Below, one piece after another: positions 1 through 6,401 of a stretch of 6,918 bases of DNA. A program made the translations under genes and the position numbers. The number at the start of each line of letters is the position of its first letter. The stretch's first letter is position 1. The notes below the pieces were generated by a model. It did not search any database. It was not told where the DNA came from and saw only the letters and a list, made by a program, of their open reading frames with translations. Source of the DNA: Candidatus Auribacterota bacterium (lineage in GTDB: Bacteria; Auribacterota; UBA6266); NCBI GenBank assembly GCA_016933315.1, contig JAFGBE010000197.1, forward strand, positions 1-6,918. The letters are read 5' to 3'.

Positions 1-1272
1 ATAATAGGATTCGGAACCGTCGGCAAGGGCGTTGTGAAAAATCTCCAGAAAAACGCCGGTGTCTTCAGCAGGAATTTCGGCGCGCCTGTTGAGCTTGTGA
101 GGATTGCTGATAAGGATGTAAAGACCGACAGGGGGGTAAAGCTTCCGGAAGGCATGCTGGTGGCGGATGCAGAGTCGATCGTCAACGATAAGTCGATTGA
201 CATAGTGGTAGAGCTTATAGGCGGTATTGAACCTGCGAAGAGTCTTATAAAAAAGGCTCTTGCGAACGGCAAAAGCGTGGTTACTGCAAACAAAGCTCTG
301 CTTGCGGAATACGGGGAAGAACTTTTCAGGCATGCCGGGTCGCATAACCGCGAAATATTTTTTGAGGCAAGCGTGGGCGGGGGTATCCCTATAATAAAGG
401 GTCTGAGGGAAGGTCTGGCAGCGAATAAAATTTTCTCGATATACGCAATCATTAACGGAACTACAAATTATATCCTCTCCAGGATGAAAGAGGAAAAAGT
501 CTCATTCAAGGATGCGTTGAAGGCGGCAAAAAGCGAGGGATATGCGGAAGCTGATTCCAAGCTGGATATCAGCGGCATGGATTCCGCGCACAAAATAGTC
601 CTGCTTTCTTCCATCGCTTCAGGCAAATGGATTGAGTTGGACAAAGTTTATGTCGAAGGCATAGAAAGGGTCGAGCAGGTTGACATCGAATATGCGAGAG
701 AACTCGGTTTTGTGATAAAGCTGCTCGCCGTTTATAAGGAGAAAAATAACGGGATTGAAGTAAGGGTGAATCCGACAATGGTTGATAATAAAGGGATGCT
801 TGCCGCCGTTACCGGCGTGTATAACGCGATATTGCTTGAGGGTGATTTCGTGGGCAACATACTCTATTATGGTTTAGGTGCCGGGGAGAAACCGACTGCC
901 AGCGCGGTTGTCTCGGATATACTGGATGTTTCGAGGAATATGGTAGCCGGGAAAGCAAGGCCTTTCATCCCCGATTTTCCCAACAGGGAAAAGAAGATAA
1001 TCGATATCGGGGATATAAGGAGTAAATATTATTTCAGGTTTACCGTATTGGATAAGACAGGCGTCCTTTCGAGGATTGCCGGTGTATTGGGAGATAACAG
1101 GATCAGCATTTCGTCCGTTATCCAGAAAGGCAGGAACAAGGGGAATGCTGTGCCGATTGTTGTCCTGACCCACAAAGCGTATGAAAAAGATATGCGCGAA
1201 GCAATAAGCATTATCGACAAACTCGAGGTTACTAAAGGAAATACGGTTGTATATAGAGTGGGAGGATTGTAA
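1..1272 (+). CDS. hom: Homoserine dehydrogenase with C-terminal ACT domain (5' partial)
   Basis: NAD(P)-dependent homoserine dehydrogenase reduces L-aspartate-4-semialdehyde to L-homoserine in the cytoplasm, at the branch point toward threonine and methionine. The frame is open from base 1 and begins inside the Rossmann nucleotide-binding loop (IIGFGTVGKGV), so only about the first 5 to 10 residues appear to be missing; the GTG at base 34 is an internal valine, not the start. In fragment numbering, other family signatures are TANK (95-98), FEASVGGGIPII (121-132), NGTTNYIL (152-159), the catalytic block around GYAEADSKLDISGMDSAHK with the conserved Asp and Lys (about 180-198), and GAGEKPTASAV (about 293-303). 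The last 80 or so residues (from about base 1027) form an ACT domain (VLDKTGVLSRIAGVL), the usual site of threonine feedback inhibition. The stop overlaps the thrC start. The identification is secure; threonine as effector is inferred from the family. Confidence 0.97.
   Translation: MIGFGTVGKGVVKNLQKNAGVFSRNFGAPVELVRIADKDVKTDRGVKLPEGMLVADAESIVNDKSIDIVVELIGGIEPAKSLIKKALANGKSVVTANKALLAEYGEELFRHAGSHNREIFFEASVGGGIPIIKGLREGLAANKIFSIYAIINGTTNYILSRMKEEKVSFKDALKAAKSEGYAEADSKLDISGMDSAHKIVLLSSIASGKWIELDKVYVEGIERVEQVDIEYARELGFVIKLLAVYKEKNNGIEVRVNPTMVDNKGMLAAVTGVYNAILLEGDFVGNILYYGLGAGEKPTASAVVSDILDVSRNMVAGKARPFIPDFPNREKKIIDIGDIRSKYYFRFTVLDKTGVLSRIAGVLGDNRISISSVIQKGRNKGNAVPIVVLTHKAYEKDMREAISIIDKLEVTKGNTVVYRVGGL
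1261..1265 (+). promoter_or_regulatory. Ribosome-binding site for thrC, inside the end of hom
   Basis: GGAGG lies 6 bases before the thrC ATG at 1272 and within the last codons of hom. Together with the TAATG stop/start overlap this supports translational coupling of the two genes and fixes the thrC start. Confidence 0.75.
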
Positions 1273-2345
1273 TGGTTTCATGGAAGGGGTTAATAAATGA
1301 ATACAGGGAATATCTTCCCGTCGGCGAGAAAACCCCTGTAATTTCGCTTAACGAGGGGAATACTCCGCTTGTTTTTTCAAAGACACTTTCGGGTCTTTCA
1401 GGGGGGAAGCTTAAAGTTTTTTTGAAGTTTGACGGCGCAAACCCCACCGGTTCATTTAAAGACAGGGGGATGACCCTTGCTGTATCGAAGGCGCTGGAAG
1501 AAGGTTCCAAAGCCGTAATGTGCGCTTCCACAGGCAATACTTCTGCTTCGGCCGCGGCTTATGCCGCCAGGGCGGGAATGACCTGTGTCGTCCTTATTCC
1601 GGAGGGAGCTATCGCCCTTGGCAAATTGGCGCAGGCGCTTATACATAACGCAATGGTTATAGCCGTTAAAGGTAATTTTGACGATGCGCTTGAGCTGGTC
1701 AGGGAAATAACTTCGCATTATCCTATAACACTGGTTAATTCCATAAACCCGTACAGGCTTCAGGGGCAGAAAACGGCAGCTTTCGAAATATGCGATTTTC
1801 TCGGTTGCGCTCCGGATTATCATTGTATTCCGGTCGGGAACGCCGGTAATATCACCGCCTATTGGATGGGTTACAACGAATATTTCGAGAGAAAAAAAAT
1901 ATCATCGAGGCCCAGAATGATGGGATTTCAGGCGGAAGGTTCCGCTCCTATAGTAAGAGGCCATATTGTCAAAGATCCGAAGACTATTGCCACCGCGATA
2001 AAAATAGGGAATCCGGCGAGCTGGAAAAAAGCGGAAGCGGCGAGAGATGAATCAGGCGGATTAATCGATATGGTTTCAGATGAGAAGATACTTGAGGCGT
2101 ATAAATTATTGGCCAGGGAAGGCGTGTTTTGTGAGCCTGCGTCGGCAGCTTCCGTGGCCGGTTTTATTAAAAAGAGCAAAGAGGGTTATTTCTCAGATGC
2201 CGAAGGAATCGTAACCTGCACTCTTACCGGGCACGGGCTTAAGGATCCCGACAGGGCGATAGCTTCGGTTGAAAAGCCTATTGTCTGCAAGGCGGATATC
2301 AAAGAGATAACCGATATTATCTTTAAGAAAAAACAGGATTGTTAA
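1272..2345 (+). CDS. thrC: Threonine synthase (short, PLP-dependent form)
   Basis: Threonine synthase converts O-phospho-L-homoserine to L-threonine and phosphate using pyridoxal phosphate. The 357-residue length matches the short Bacillus-type enzymes rather than the longer form of E. coli. The start MVSWKGLINEYREYLPV looks like the usual N-terminus and is preceded by a good ribosome-binding site. Visible motifs are NEGNTPL (27-33), the PLP-lysine block NPTGSFKDRGMT with Lys63 as the Schiff-base residue, STGNTSASAAAYAARAG (86-102), the phosphate-cup loop GNAGN (189-193), CEPASAAS (287-294) and the C-terminal TLTGHGLKD (318-325). Its ATG overlaps the hom stop by one base and the next gene follows after 6 bases, so it sits firmly in the operon. 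The substrate would be supplied by the ApgM-like protein downstream, since no classical thrB is present. No residue looks abnormal. Confidence 0.97.
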   Translation: MVSWKGLINEYREYLPVGEKTPVISLNEGNTPLVFSKTLSGLSGGKLKVFLKFDGANPTGSFKDRGMTLAVSKALEEGSKAVMCASTGNTSASAAAYAARAGMTCVVLIPEGAIALGKLAQALIHNAMVIAVKGNFDDALELVREITSHYPITLVNSINPYRLQGQKTAAFEICDFLGCAPDYHCIPVGNAGNITAYWMGYNEYFERKKISSRPRMMGFQAEGSAPIVRGHIVKDPKTIATAIKIGNPASWKKAEAARDESGGLIDMVSDEKILEAYKLLAREGVFCEPASAASVAGFIKKSKEGYFSDAEGIVTCTLTGHGLKDPDRAIASVEKPIVCKADIKEITDIIFKKKQDC

Positions 2346-2351
2346 AACAGC

Positions 2352-3551
2352 ATGAAATATATAGTCGTTGTCGGAGATGGCATGGCAGATTACGGTTTGC
2401 CCGAGTTGGAGGGCAAGACGCCGCTTTGTGTAGCGAGAAAACCGAATATAGACCTGATTGCGGAAAACGGCGTATGCGGCTATCTGAAGACGGTCCCGGC
2501 CAGGCTCGAGCCCGGAAGCGATATAGCCAATATGTCGATTCTGGGATATAATCCGCTGAAATATTATTCCGGCAGGGGGCCTTTTGAGGCTTTGAGCAGG
2601 GGAATAGAATTAAGGAAAGGTGAAATAGCCTTCAGGTGCAACCTTGTTACTGTTGACGAAGGTTTGATGGTGGATTACAGCGCGGGTCATATCAAGACAG
2701 AGGAAGCAAGGTCGGTAATAAAAAGATTAAACGAGAAAATGTCTTCGGAGGGAGTCAGGTTTTATCCCGGCGTCAGTTACAGGCATATCATGATAATCAG
2801 CGAAGAAACGCTGGGCAGCGACGCCGCAAAACTAAAATGCATACCTCCTCATGATATATCGGGAAAACCGATATTGCCGAATCTTCCCTCTGGGAAAGGT
2901 TCTAAGGTTTTAACAAAGCTGATGCAGAAATCTGCGGAGATACTGCATGATACCGATATTAATTCGGTAAGGCTTGACCTCCGGGAAAATCCTGCTAATA
3001 TGATATGGCTCTGGGGCGCGGGGAAGCTGCCTGAGATACCTTCGTTCAAAAAGAAATTCGGATTGGATGCGGCAATAATATCCGCAGTTGATTTGCTGAA
3101 GGGGATAGGCAAAGCGCTCGGGATGGATGTGATAGACGTTCCGGGGGCGACAGGTTATTATGATACCGATTATGCGGCAAAAGCGGAATATGCCCTTAAT
3201 GCTTTATCCGGGAACGACCTTGTTTTTATACATATAGAGGCGCCGGACGAAGCAGGGCACAACGGTGATCTGAGGGAGAAGATAAAGGCTATTGAGAATA
3301 TTGATGAAAAGATCGTAAAAAGGATAATGGGATATTTTTCCGGGAACAGTGACTATCGCATATTGTTTTTATGCGATCATGCGACACCTGTTTCGTTAAA
3401 GACCCACACGCGTGACCCTGTTCCCTTCTGTATGTCCGGCAGAGGCATAAAAAAGGATGGTTTTGCTTCTTATGATGAGCAGTGCTGTAAATCGCCGACC
3501 CTGAAATTTGAAGCGGGATACCGGCTGATGGATTATTTCATTAAACATTAA
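2352..3551 (+). CDS. ApgM-family metalloenzyme: proposed homoserine kinase or cofactor-independent phosphoglycerate mutase
   Basis: This 399-residue protein belongs to the alkaline-phosphatase-like superfamily, ApgM branch (archaeal-type 2,3-bisphosphoglycerate-independent phosphoglycerate mutase). The start MKYIVVVGDGMADYG is typical of the family and carries the first metal-binding Asp (D9). GSDIAN at 55-60 places Ser56 where the phospho-accepting serine lies. Further probable metal or active-site residues are in HIEAPDEAGHNGD (294-306), CDHATP (341-346) and the following THTRDPVPF (351-359). All catalytic positions look intact. A subfamily of these proteins (TIGR02535) is named proposed homoserine kinase because it occurs in threonine operons lacking the GHMP-type ThrB. 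The position between thrC and lysC, with no thrB in the window, favours that role here: homoserine to O-phosphohomoserine. A true glycolytic mutase cannot be excluded from sequence alone. The only upstream ribosome-binding match is a weak AGGA about 13 bases away, so translation probably relies on coupling to thrC. Confidence 0.9.
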   Translation: MKYIVVVGDGMADYGLPELEGKTPLCVARKPNIDLIAENGVCGYLKTVPARLEPGSDIANMSILGYNPLKYYSGRGPFEALSRGIELRKGEIAFRCNLVTVDEGLMVDYSAGHIKTEEARSVIKRLNEKMSSEGVRFYPGVSYRHIMIISEETLGSDAAKLKCIPPHDISGKPILPNLPSGKGSKVLTKLMQKSAEILHDTDINSVRLDLRENPANMIWLWGAGKLPEIPSFKKKFGLDAAIISAVDLLKGIGKALGMDVIDVPGATGYYDTDYAAKAEYALNALSGNDLVFIHIEAPDEAGHNGDLREKIKAIENIDEKIVKRIMGYFSGNSDYRILFLCDHATPVSLKTHTRDPVPFCMSGRGIKKDGFASYDEQCCKSPTLKFEAGYRLMDYFIKH

Positions 3552-3556
3552 TATCT

Positions 3557-3563
3557 GAGAGGT
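3557..3563 (+). promoter_or_regulatory. Ribosome-binding site for full-length lysC
   Basis: GAGAGGT lies 9 bases before the ATG at 3573, in the 21-base gap after the ApgM-like gene. It supports this start, whose product begins with the standard aspartokinase N-terminus MALIVQKYGGSS. Confidence 0.65.
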
Positions 3564-3572
3564 TAATAGAAA

Positions 3573-4790
3573 ATGGCTTTGATTGTACAAAAATACGGCG
3601 GAAGTTCAGTGGCTAATCCCGAGAGAATCAAGAGTGTTGCGGCAAGGATAGCGGAAACGAAAAATCAGGGGAATGAGGTAATAGCCGTGGTTTCTGCGCT
3701 CGGCGACACAACTGATGACCTGATATCCCTGTCGGAAAAAATTTCAGATAACCCGTCTGAAAGAGAGATGGATATGCTTTTGTCAACCGGCGAACAGATA
3801 TCTTCAGCCCTGCTGACCATGGCGATACATAAGATCGGGAAACAGGCTATATCTCTGACCGGCGGGCAGGTCGGTATCTATACTGACAGTTCACACCGGA
3901 AAGCCAGGATATTGAACATATTGCCCGATAAGGTAAAAGAAGAGCTTTTAAAAGATAATATAGTTATTGTCGCGGGGTTTCAGGGTGTGGATGAAAACGG
4001 CAATATCACAACGCTTGGCCGCGGGGGCTCCGACACCACGGCGGTAGCGCTTGCCTCAGCGTTAAATGCCGATATTTGTGAAATATATACGGATGTTGAA
4101 GGTGTTTTTACAGCTGACCCCAGGATAGTTAAAGATGCAAAAAAGATAGACAAGATAACATACGACGACATGCTGGAATTGGCCAGTCTTGGCGCAAAAG
4201 TAATGCAGCTGAGATCTGTCGAATTCGGGAAAAAATACAATGTAAAAATTCATGTCAGGTCAAGTTTTAACCACAATAGCGGAACAATCATAACCGAGGA
4301 GATTGATAAAATGGAAGAACCAGTTGTAGTCGGTATAGCTGCGGATGCGGATGAAGCGAAGGTGACCATACAGGGAGTGACAGATAAACCGGGAATAGCA
4401 TCTCTTGTTTTCGGCTCGCTTTCGGACGCGAACGTTAATGTGGATATGATAGTCCAGAACATCAGTGAAAAAGGGAAGACAGACATATCCTTTACGGTAA
4501 AGAGGGATGAAGTCAATAAAGCGACTGACGTGGTAAAAAAGGTTGTTTCGCAAGTCGGTTCAAGCGGTGTAAAATTTGATGACAGCATTGCAAAAGTTTC
4601 GGTCGTGGGGGTAGGCATGAAAAGCCATCCGGGCGTTGCGGCGACGATGTTCAGGACACTTGCCGGCGCCGGCATTAATATAGAGATGATAACTACATCC
4701 GAGATAAAGATATCATGTGTTGTCAAGAGGGACAAGGCCGACAAGGCCGTCCAGGTTCTTCACGAAGCTTTTAAGTTATCGGGAAAATAG
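3573..4790 (+). CDS. lysC: Aspartate kinase (alpha form, with tandem ACT domains)
   Basis: Aspartokinase phosphorylates L-aspartate with ATP, the first committed step toward lysine, threonine, methionine and diaminopimelate. The length of 405 residues is typical of the monofunctional class found in Bacillus (aspartokinase II) and Corynebacterium. The kinase domain covers about 1-245, with KYGGSSV (7-13), VSALGD (40-45), STGEQ (71-75), GFQG (135-138), GRGGSDTTA (149-157), DVEGVFTADPR (174-184) and HVRSSF (227-232). Two ACT domains follow: the first about 263-325 (VTDKPGIASLVF, then QNISEKGKTDISFTV) and the second about 341-405 (VGVGMKSHPGVAATMF, then MITTSEIKISCVV). These normally bind lysine, threonine or both for feedback inhibition; which one applies here is not readable from the sequence. 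There is no fused homoserine dehydrogenase, consistent with the separate hom upstream. An internal start at codon 247 probably also yields a regulatory beta subunit. The stop TAG is followed directly by cimA. Confidence 0.97.
   Translation: MALIVQKYGGSSVANPERIKSVAARIAETKNQGNEVIAVVSALGDTTDDLISLSEKISDNPSEREMDMLLSTGEQISSALLTMAIHKIGKQAISLTGGQVGIYTDSSHRKARILNILPDKVKEELLKDNIVIVAGFQGVDENGNITTLGRGGSDTTAVALASALNADICEIYTDVEGVFTADPRIVKDAKKIDKITYDDMLELASLGAKVMQLRSVEFGKKYNVKIHVRSSFNHNSGTIITEEIDKMEEPVVVGIAADADEAKVTIQGVTDKPGIASLVFGSLSDANVNVDMIVQNISEKGKTDISFTVKRDEVNKATDVVKKVVSQVGSSGVKFDDSIAKVSVVGVGMKSHPGVAATMFRTLAGAGINIEMITTSEIKISCVVKRDKADKAVQVLHEAFKLSGK
4296..4302 (+). promoter_or_regulatory. Strong internal ribosome-binding site within lysC
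   Basis: GAGGAGA lies 8 bases before an in-frame ATG at 4311. It is at least as good as the site in front of the full-length gene and sits at the junction between the kinase and ACT domains. It also encodes two glutamates, so chance is possible. Confidence 0.5.
4311..4790 (+). CDS. lysC: Probable aspartokinase beta subunit from an internal in-frame start
   Basis: This is a second reading of the 3' part of lysC, in the same frame, starting at Met247 (MEEPVVVGIAADADEAKVTIQG) and giving a 159-residue protein made only of the two ACT domains. The seen evidence is an in-frame ATG precisely at the start of the regulatory region, with GAGGAGA 8 bases upstream. The known parallel is aspartokinase II of Bacillus subtilis and the aspartokinase of Corynebacterium glutamicum, where an internal start near codon 246 to 250 gives a beta subunit of about 160 to 172 residues that joins the alpha chain in a heterotetramer and takes part in effector binding. 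The match in position and size is close. That the start is actually used here is inference. Confidence 0.5.
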   Translation: MEEPVVVGIAADADEAKVTIQGVTDKPGIASLVFGSLSDANVNVDMIVQNISEKGKTDISFTVKRDEVNKATDVVKKVVSQVGSSGVKFDDSIAKVSVVGVGMKSHPGVAATMFRTLAGAGINIEMITTSEIKISCVVKRDKADKAVQVLHEAFKLSGK

Positions 4791-4793
4791 GTG
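4789..4793 (+). promoter_or_regulatory. Likely ribosome-binding site for cimA, overlapping the lysC stop
   Basis: AGGTG shares its first two bases with the lysC TAG stop and lies 6 bases before the ATG at 4800. It favours that ATG over the GTG at 4791, which is part of this same element. Confidence 0.45.
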
Positions 4794-4799
4794 TCGAAT

Positions 4800-6377
4800 A
4801 TGAAAAACAAAGTCGAAATATATGATACGACTCTCCGGGACGGGAGCCAGGCGGAGGGAATCACTTTTTCCGTGTCAGATAAGTTGCTGATGGCAAAGAA
4901 ATTTGATGACCTGGGCATATCCTATATCGAAGGCGGGTGGCCGGGTTCGAATCCGAAAGATATGCATTTTTTCGATTCTCTTAAGAAGGTTGATTTCAAG
5001 AAAGCGAAAATTGCCGCGTTCGGCAGCACCCGGAGGGCGAAGAACAAAGTTGAAAAAGACCCGAATATCCAGGCGCTCTTAAAAGCGCAGACGCCTGTCG
5101 TCACTATCTTCGGTAAAAGTTCGCTCCTTCATGTGAAGAATGTCCTGAAGATATCAAGGGAGGAAAACCTTAAACTGATTTACGATTCAGTGAATTATCT
5201 GAAAAAAAGAAGAAAAGAGGTTTTTTTCGACGCCGAGCATTTTTTTGACGGTTTTGAGCTTGACTACCGGTATGCCCTTGAGACGGTTCTTGCCGCCGAG
5301 CGCGCCGGAGCCGACTGCATTGTTTTATGTGACACTAACGGCGGGACATTAACTTCAAGGCTTCAGAATATCATTAAGGCGGTCAAGGATGAGATTAAGG
5401 TCCCTTTTGGAATCCATACACATAATGATTCCGGCCTGGCAACCGCGAATTCGCTTGCCGCGGTTGAGCTTGGCGCCGTCCAGGTGCAGGGAACGATGAA
5501 CGGTTACGGGGAAAGGAGCGGAAACGCCAACCTCTGCGAGATAATCCCGGCTTTAAAAGTGAAAATGAAAATAGACTGTGTCTCTTCAGAGCAGTTAAGA
5601 CACTTAAAGGAAGTTTCTCGGTTTGTCGATGAGCTGGCGAACATGAGGCATAACAATAAGATGCCTTATGTGGGAGACAGCGCTTTTGCCCATAAGGCCG
5701 GCGTCCATGTGAACGCCGTTCAAAAAGATGAGACAAGCTACGAACATATGGACCCTTCACTTGTGGGCAACAAAAGAAGGATCCTGATTTCGGACCTTTC
5801 CGGACAGAGCAATGTCCTGTTGAAAGCGGTTGAGTATGGTCTGGATATCAAGGACAAGTCTTCAGAGGCGAAAAAAATATTATCCGACCTGAAGGAGCTT
5901 GAGAAAAAGGGTTATGAATTTGAAGCGGCCGAAGCCTCCTTTGATATTTTAATGAAGAAAGTCCTGAGGAAACATAAAAGCTTTTTTGAGCTTGAAGGTT
6001 TTACTGTTATCGATGAAAAAAGGATGGACAAAAGATTAATTTCCGTAGCGACTATAAAAGTCAATGTGGACGGCAAGACAGAGCGTACGGCGGCAGAAGG
6101 GGATGGCCCGGTTAACGCTCTGGACAACGCGCTTAGAAAAGCTTTAACGCCATTCTATCCCGAGATTGCAAATGTGCGTTTGACGGATTTTAAAGTCAGG
6201 GTACTTGATGCAAAGAGCGGGACGGCCGCAAAAGTAAGGGTTCTTATTGAGTCGACGGACGGCAAAGATATCTGGGGAACCGTCGGGGTTTCCGAGAATA
6301 TTATAGAGGCTTCATGGGAAGCGCTTGTGGATAGCGTCGAATACAAGCTTTTCAAAGATGAAAAAAACAAAAAATAA
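4800..6377 (+). CDS. cimA: (R)-citramalate synthase
   Basis: Citramalate synthase condenses pyruvate with acetyl-CoA to (R)-citramalate, opening the threonine-independent route to 2-oxobutyrate and isoleucine. The 525-residue protein belongs to the long CimA group of the DRE-TIM (isopropylmalate synthase/homocitrate synthase) family. The TIM-barrel domain shows DTTLRDGSQAEG (9-20) with the catalytic Arg and metal Asp, EGGWPGSNPKD (44-54), which I associate with CimA rather than LeuA, LCDTNGG (176-182), the metal-binding HTHND (206-210) and GTMNGYGERSGNANL (231-245). AHKAGVHVNA (297-306) lies in the linker subdomain. The C-terminal part (about 396-525) resembles the LeuA-type allosteric dimer domain, which in this family binds isoleucine or leucine; isoleucine is expected here. 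I chose the ATG at 4800 because AGGTG precedes it at 6 bases and MKNKVEIYDTTLRDG is a natural N-terminus; a GTG at 4791, directly after the lysC stop, would add three residues. Homocitrate or isopropylmalate synthase activity is less likely. Confidence 0.93.
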   Translation: MKNKVEIYDTTLRDGSQAEGITFSVSDKLLMAKKFDDLGISYIEGGWPGSNPKDMHFFDSLKKVDFKKAKIAAFGSTRRAKNKVEKDPNIQALLKAQTPVVTIFGKSSLLHVKNVLKISREENLKLIYDSVNYLKKRRKEVFFDAEHFFDGFELDYRYALETVLAAERAGADCIVLCDTNGGTLTSRLQNIIKAVKDEIKVPFGIHTHNDSGLATANSLAAVELGAVQVQGTMNGYGERSGNANLCEIIPALKVKMKIDCVSSEQLRHLKEVSRFVDELANMRHNNKMPYVGDSAFAHKAGVHVNAVQKDETSYEHMDPSLVGNKRRILISDLSGQSNVLLKAVEYGLDIKDKSSEAKKILSDLKELEKKGYEFEAAEASFDILMKKVLRKHKSFFELEGFTVIDEKRMDKRLISVATIKVNVDGKTERTAAEGDGPVNALDNALRKALTPFYPEIANVRLTDFKVRVLDAKSGTAAKVRVLIESTDGKDIWGTVGVSENIIEASWEALVDSVEYKLFKDEKNKK

Positions 6378-6401
6378 CGATGATTCAACCACGGTTATAA
6401 A

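Noticed and set aside
34..36. GTG as a possible start of hom
   Set aside because: The frame is open to base 1 and encodes the Rossmann glycine loop upstream of it, so this codon is an internal valine of a gene cut by the window edge.
874..1281. Antisense open frame (135 codons) opposite the hom C-terminus
   Set aside because: It fully overlaps the well-recognised ACT domain of hom and has no motif or convincing start of its own.
4662..4673. Perfect 12-base palindrome GCCGGCGCCGGC
   Set aside because: It lies within lysC ACT domain 2 and encodes the conserved Ala-Gly-Ala-Gly stretch; no spacer or T-run follows, so it is not a terminator or a likely operator.
4250..4744. Long antisense open frame (164 codons) opposite lysC
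   Set aside because: It lies entirely over the ACT-domain part of lysC, its translation is rich in Ser and Thr without recognisable motifs, and it is best explained as a shadow of the coding strand.
4731..4748. Tandem 9-base repeat (GACAAGGCC twice) near the lysC end
   Set aside because: It encodes an Asp-Lys-Ala repeat in a helix of the ACT domain; two copies in coding sequence are not evidence for a repeat element.
5395..5760. Antisense open frame (121 codons) opposite cimA
   Set aside because: The translation has no family signature and a composition (Arg, Ser and Pro rich) typical of a reverse shadow; cimA is clearly the real gene.
6380..6400. Six-codon mini-ORF just before valS, with its stop one base before the valS ATG
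   Set aside because: It has no ribosome-binding site, no run of valine codons (none at all) and no hairpins as expected for an attenuator leader; probably chance in a 24-base gap.
6378..6401. Possible terminator between cimA and valS
   Set aside because: The 24-base gap has no inverted repeat followed by a T-run.
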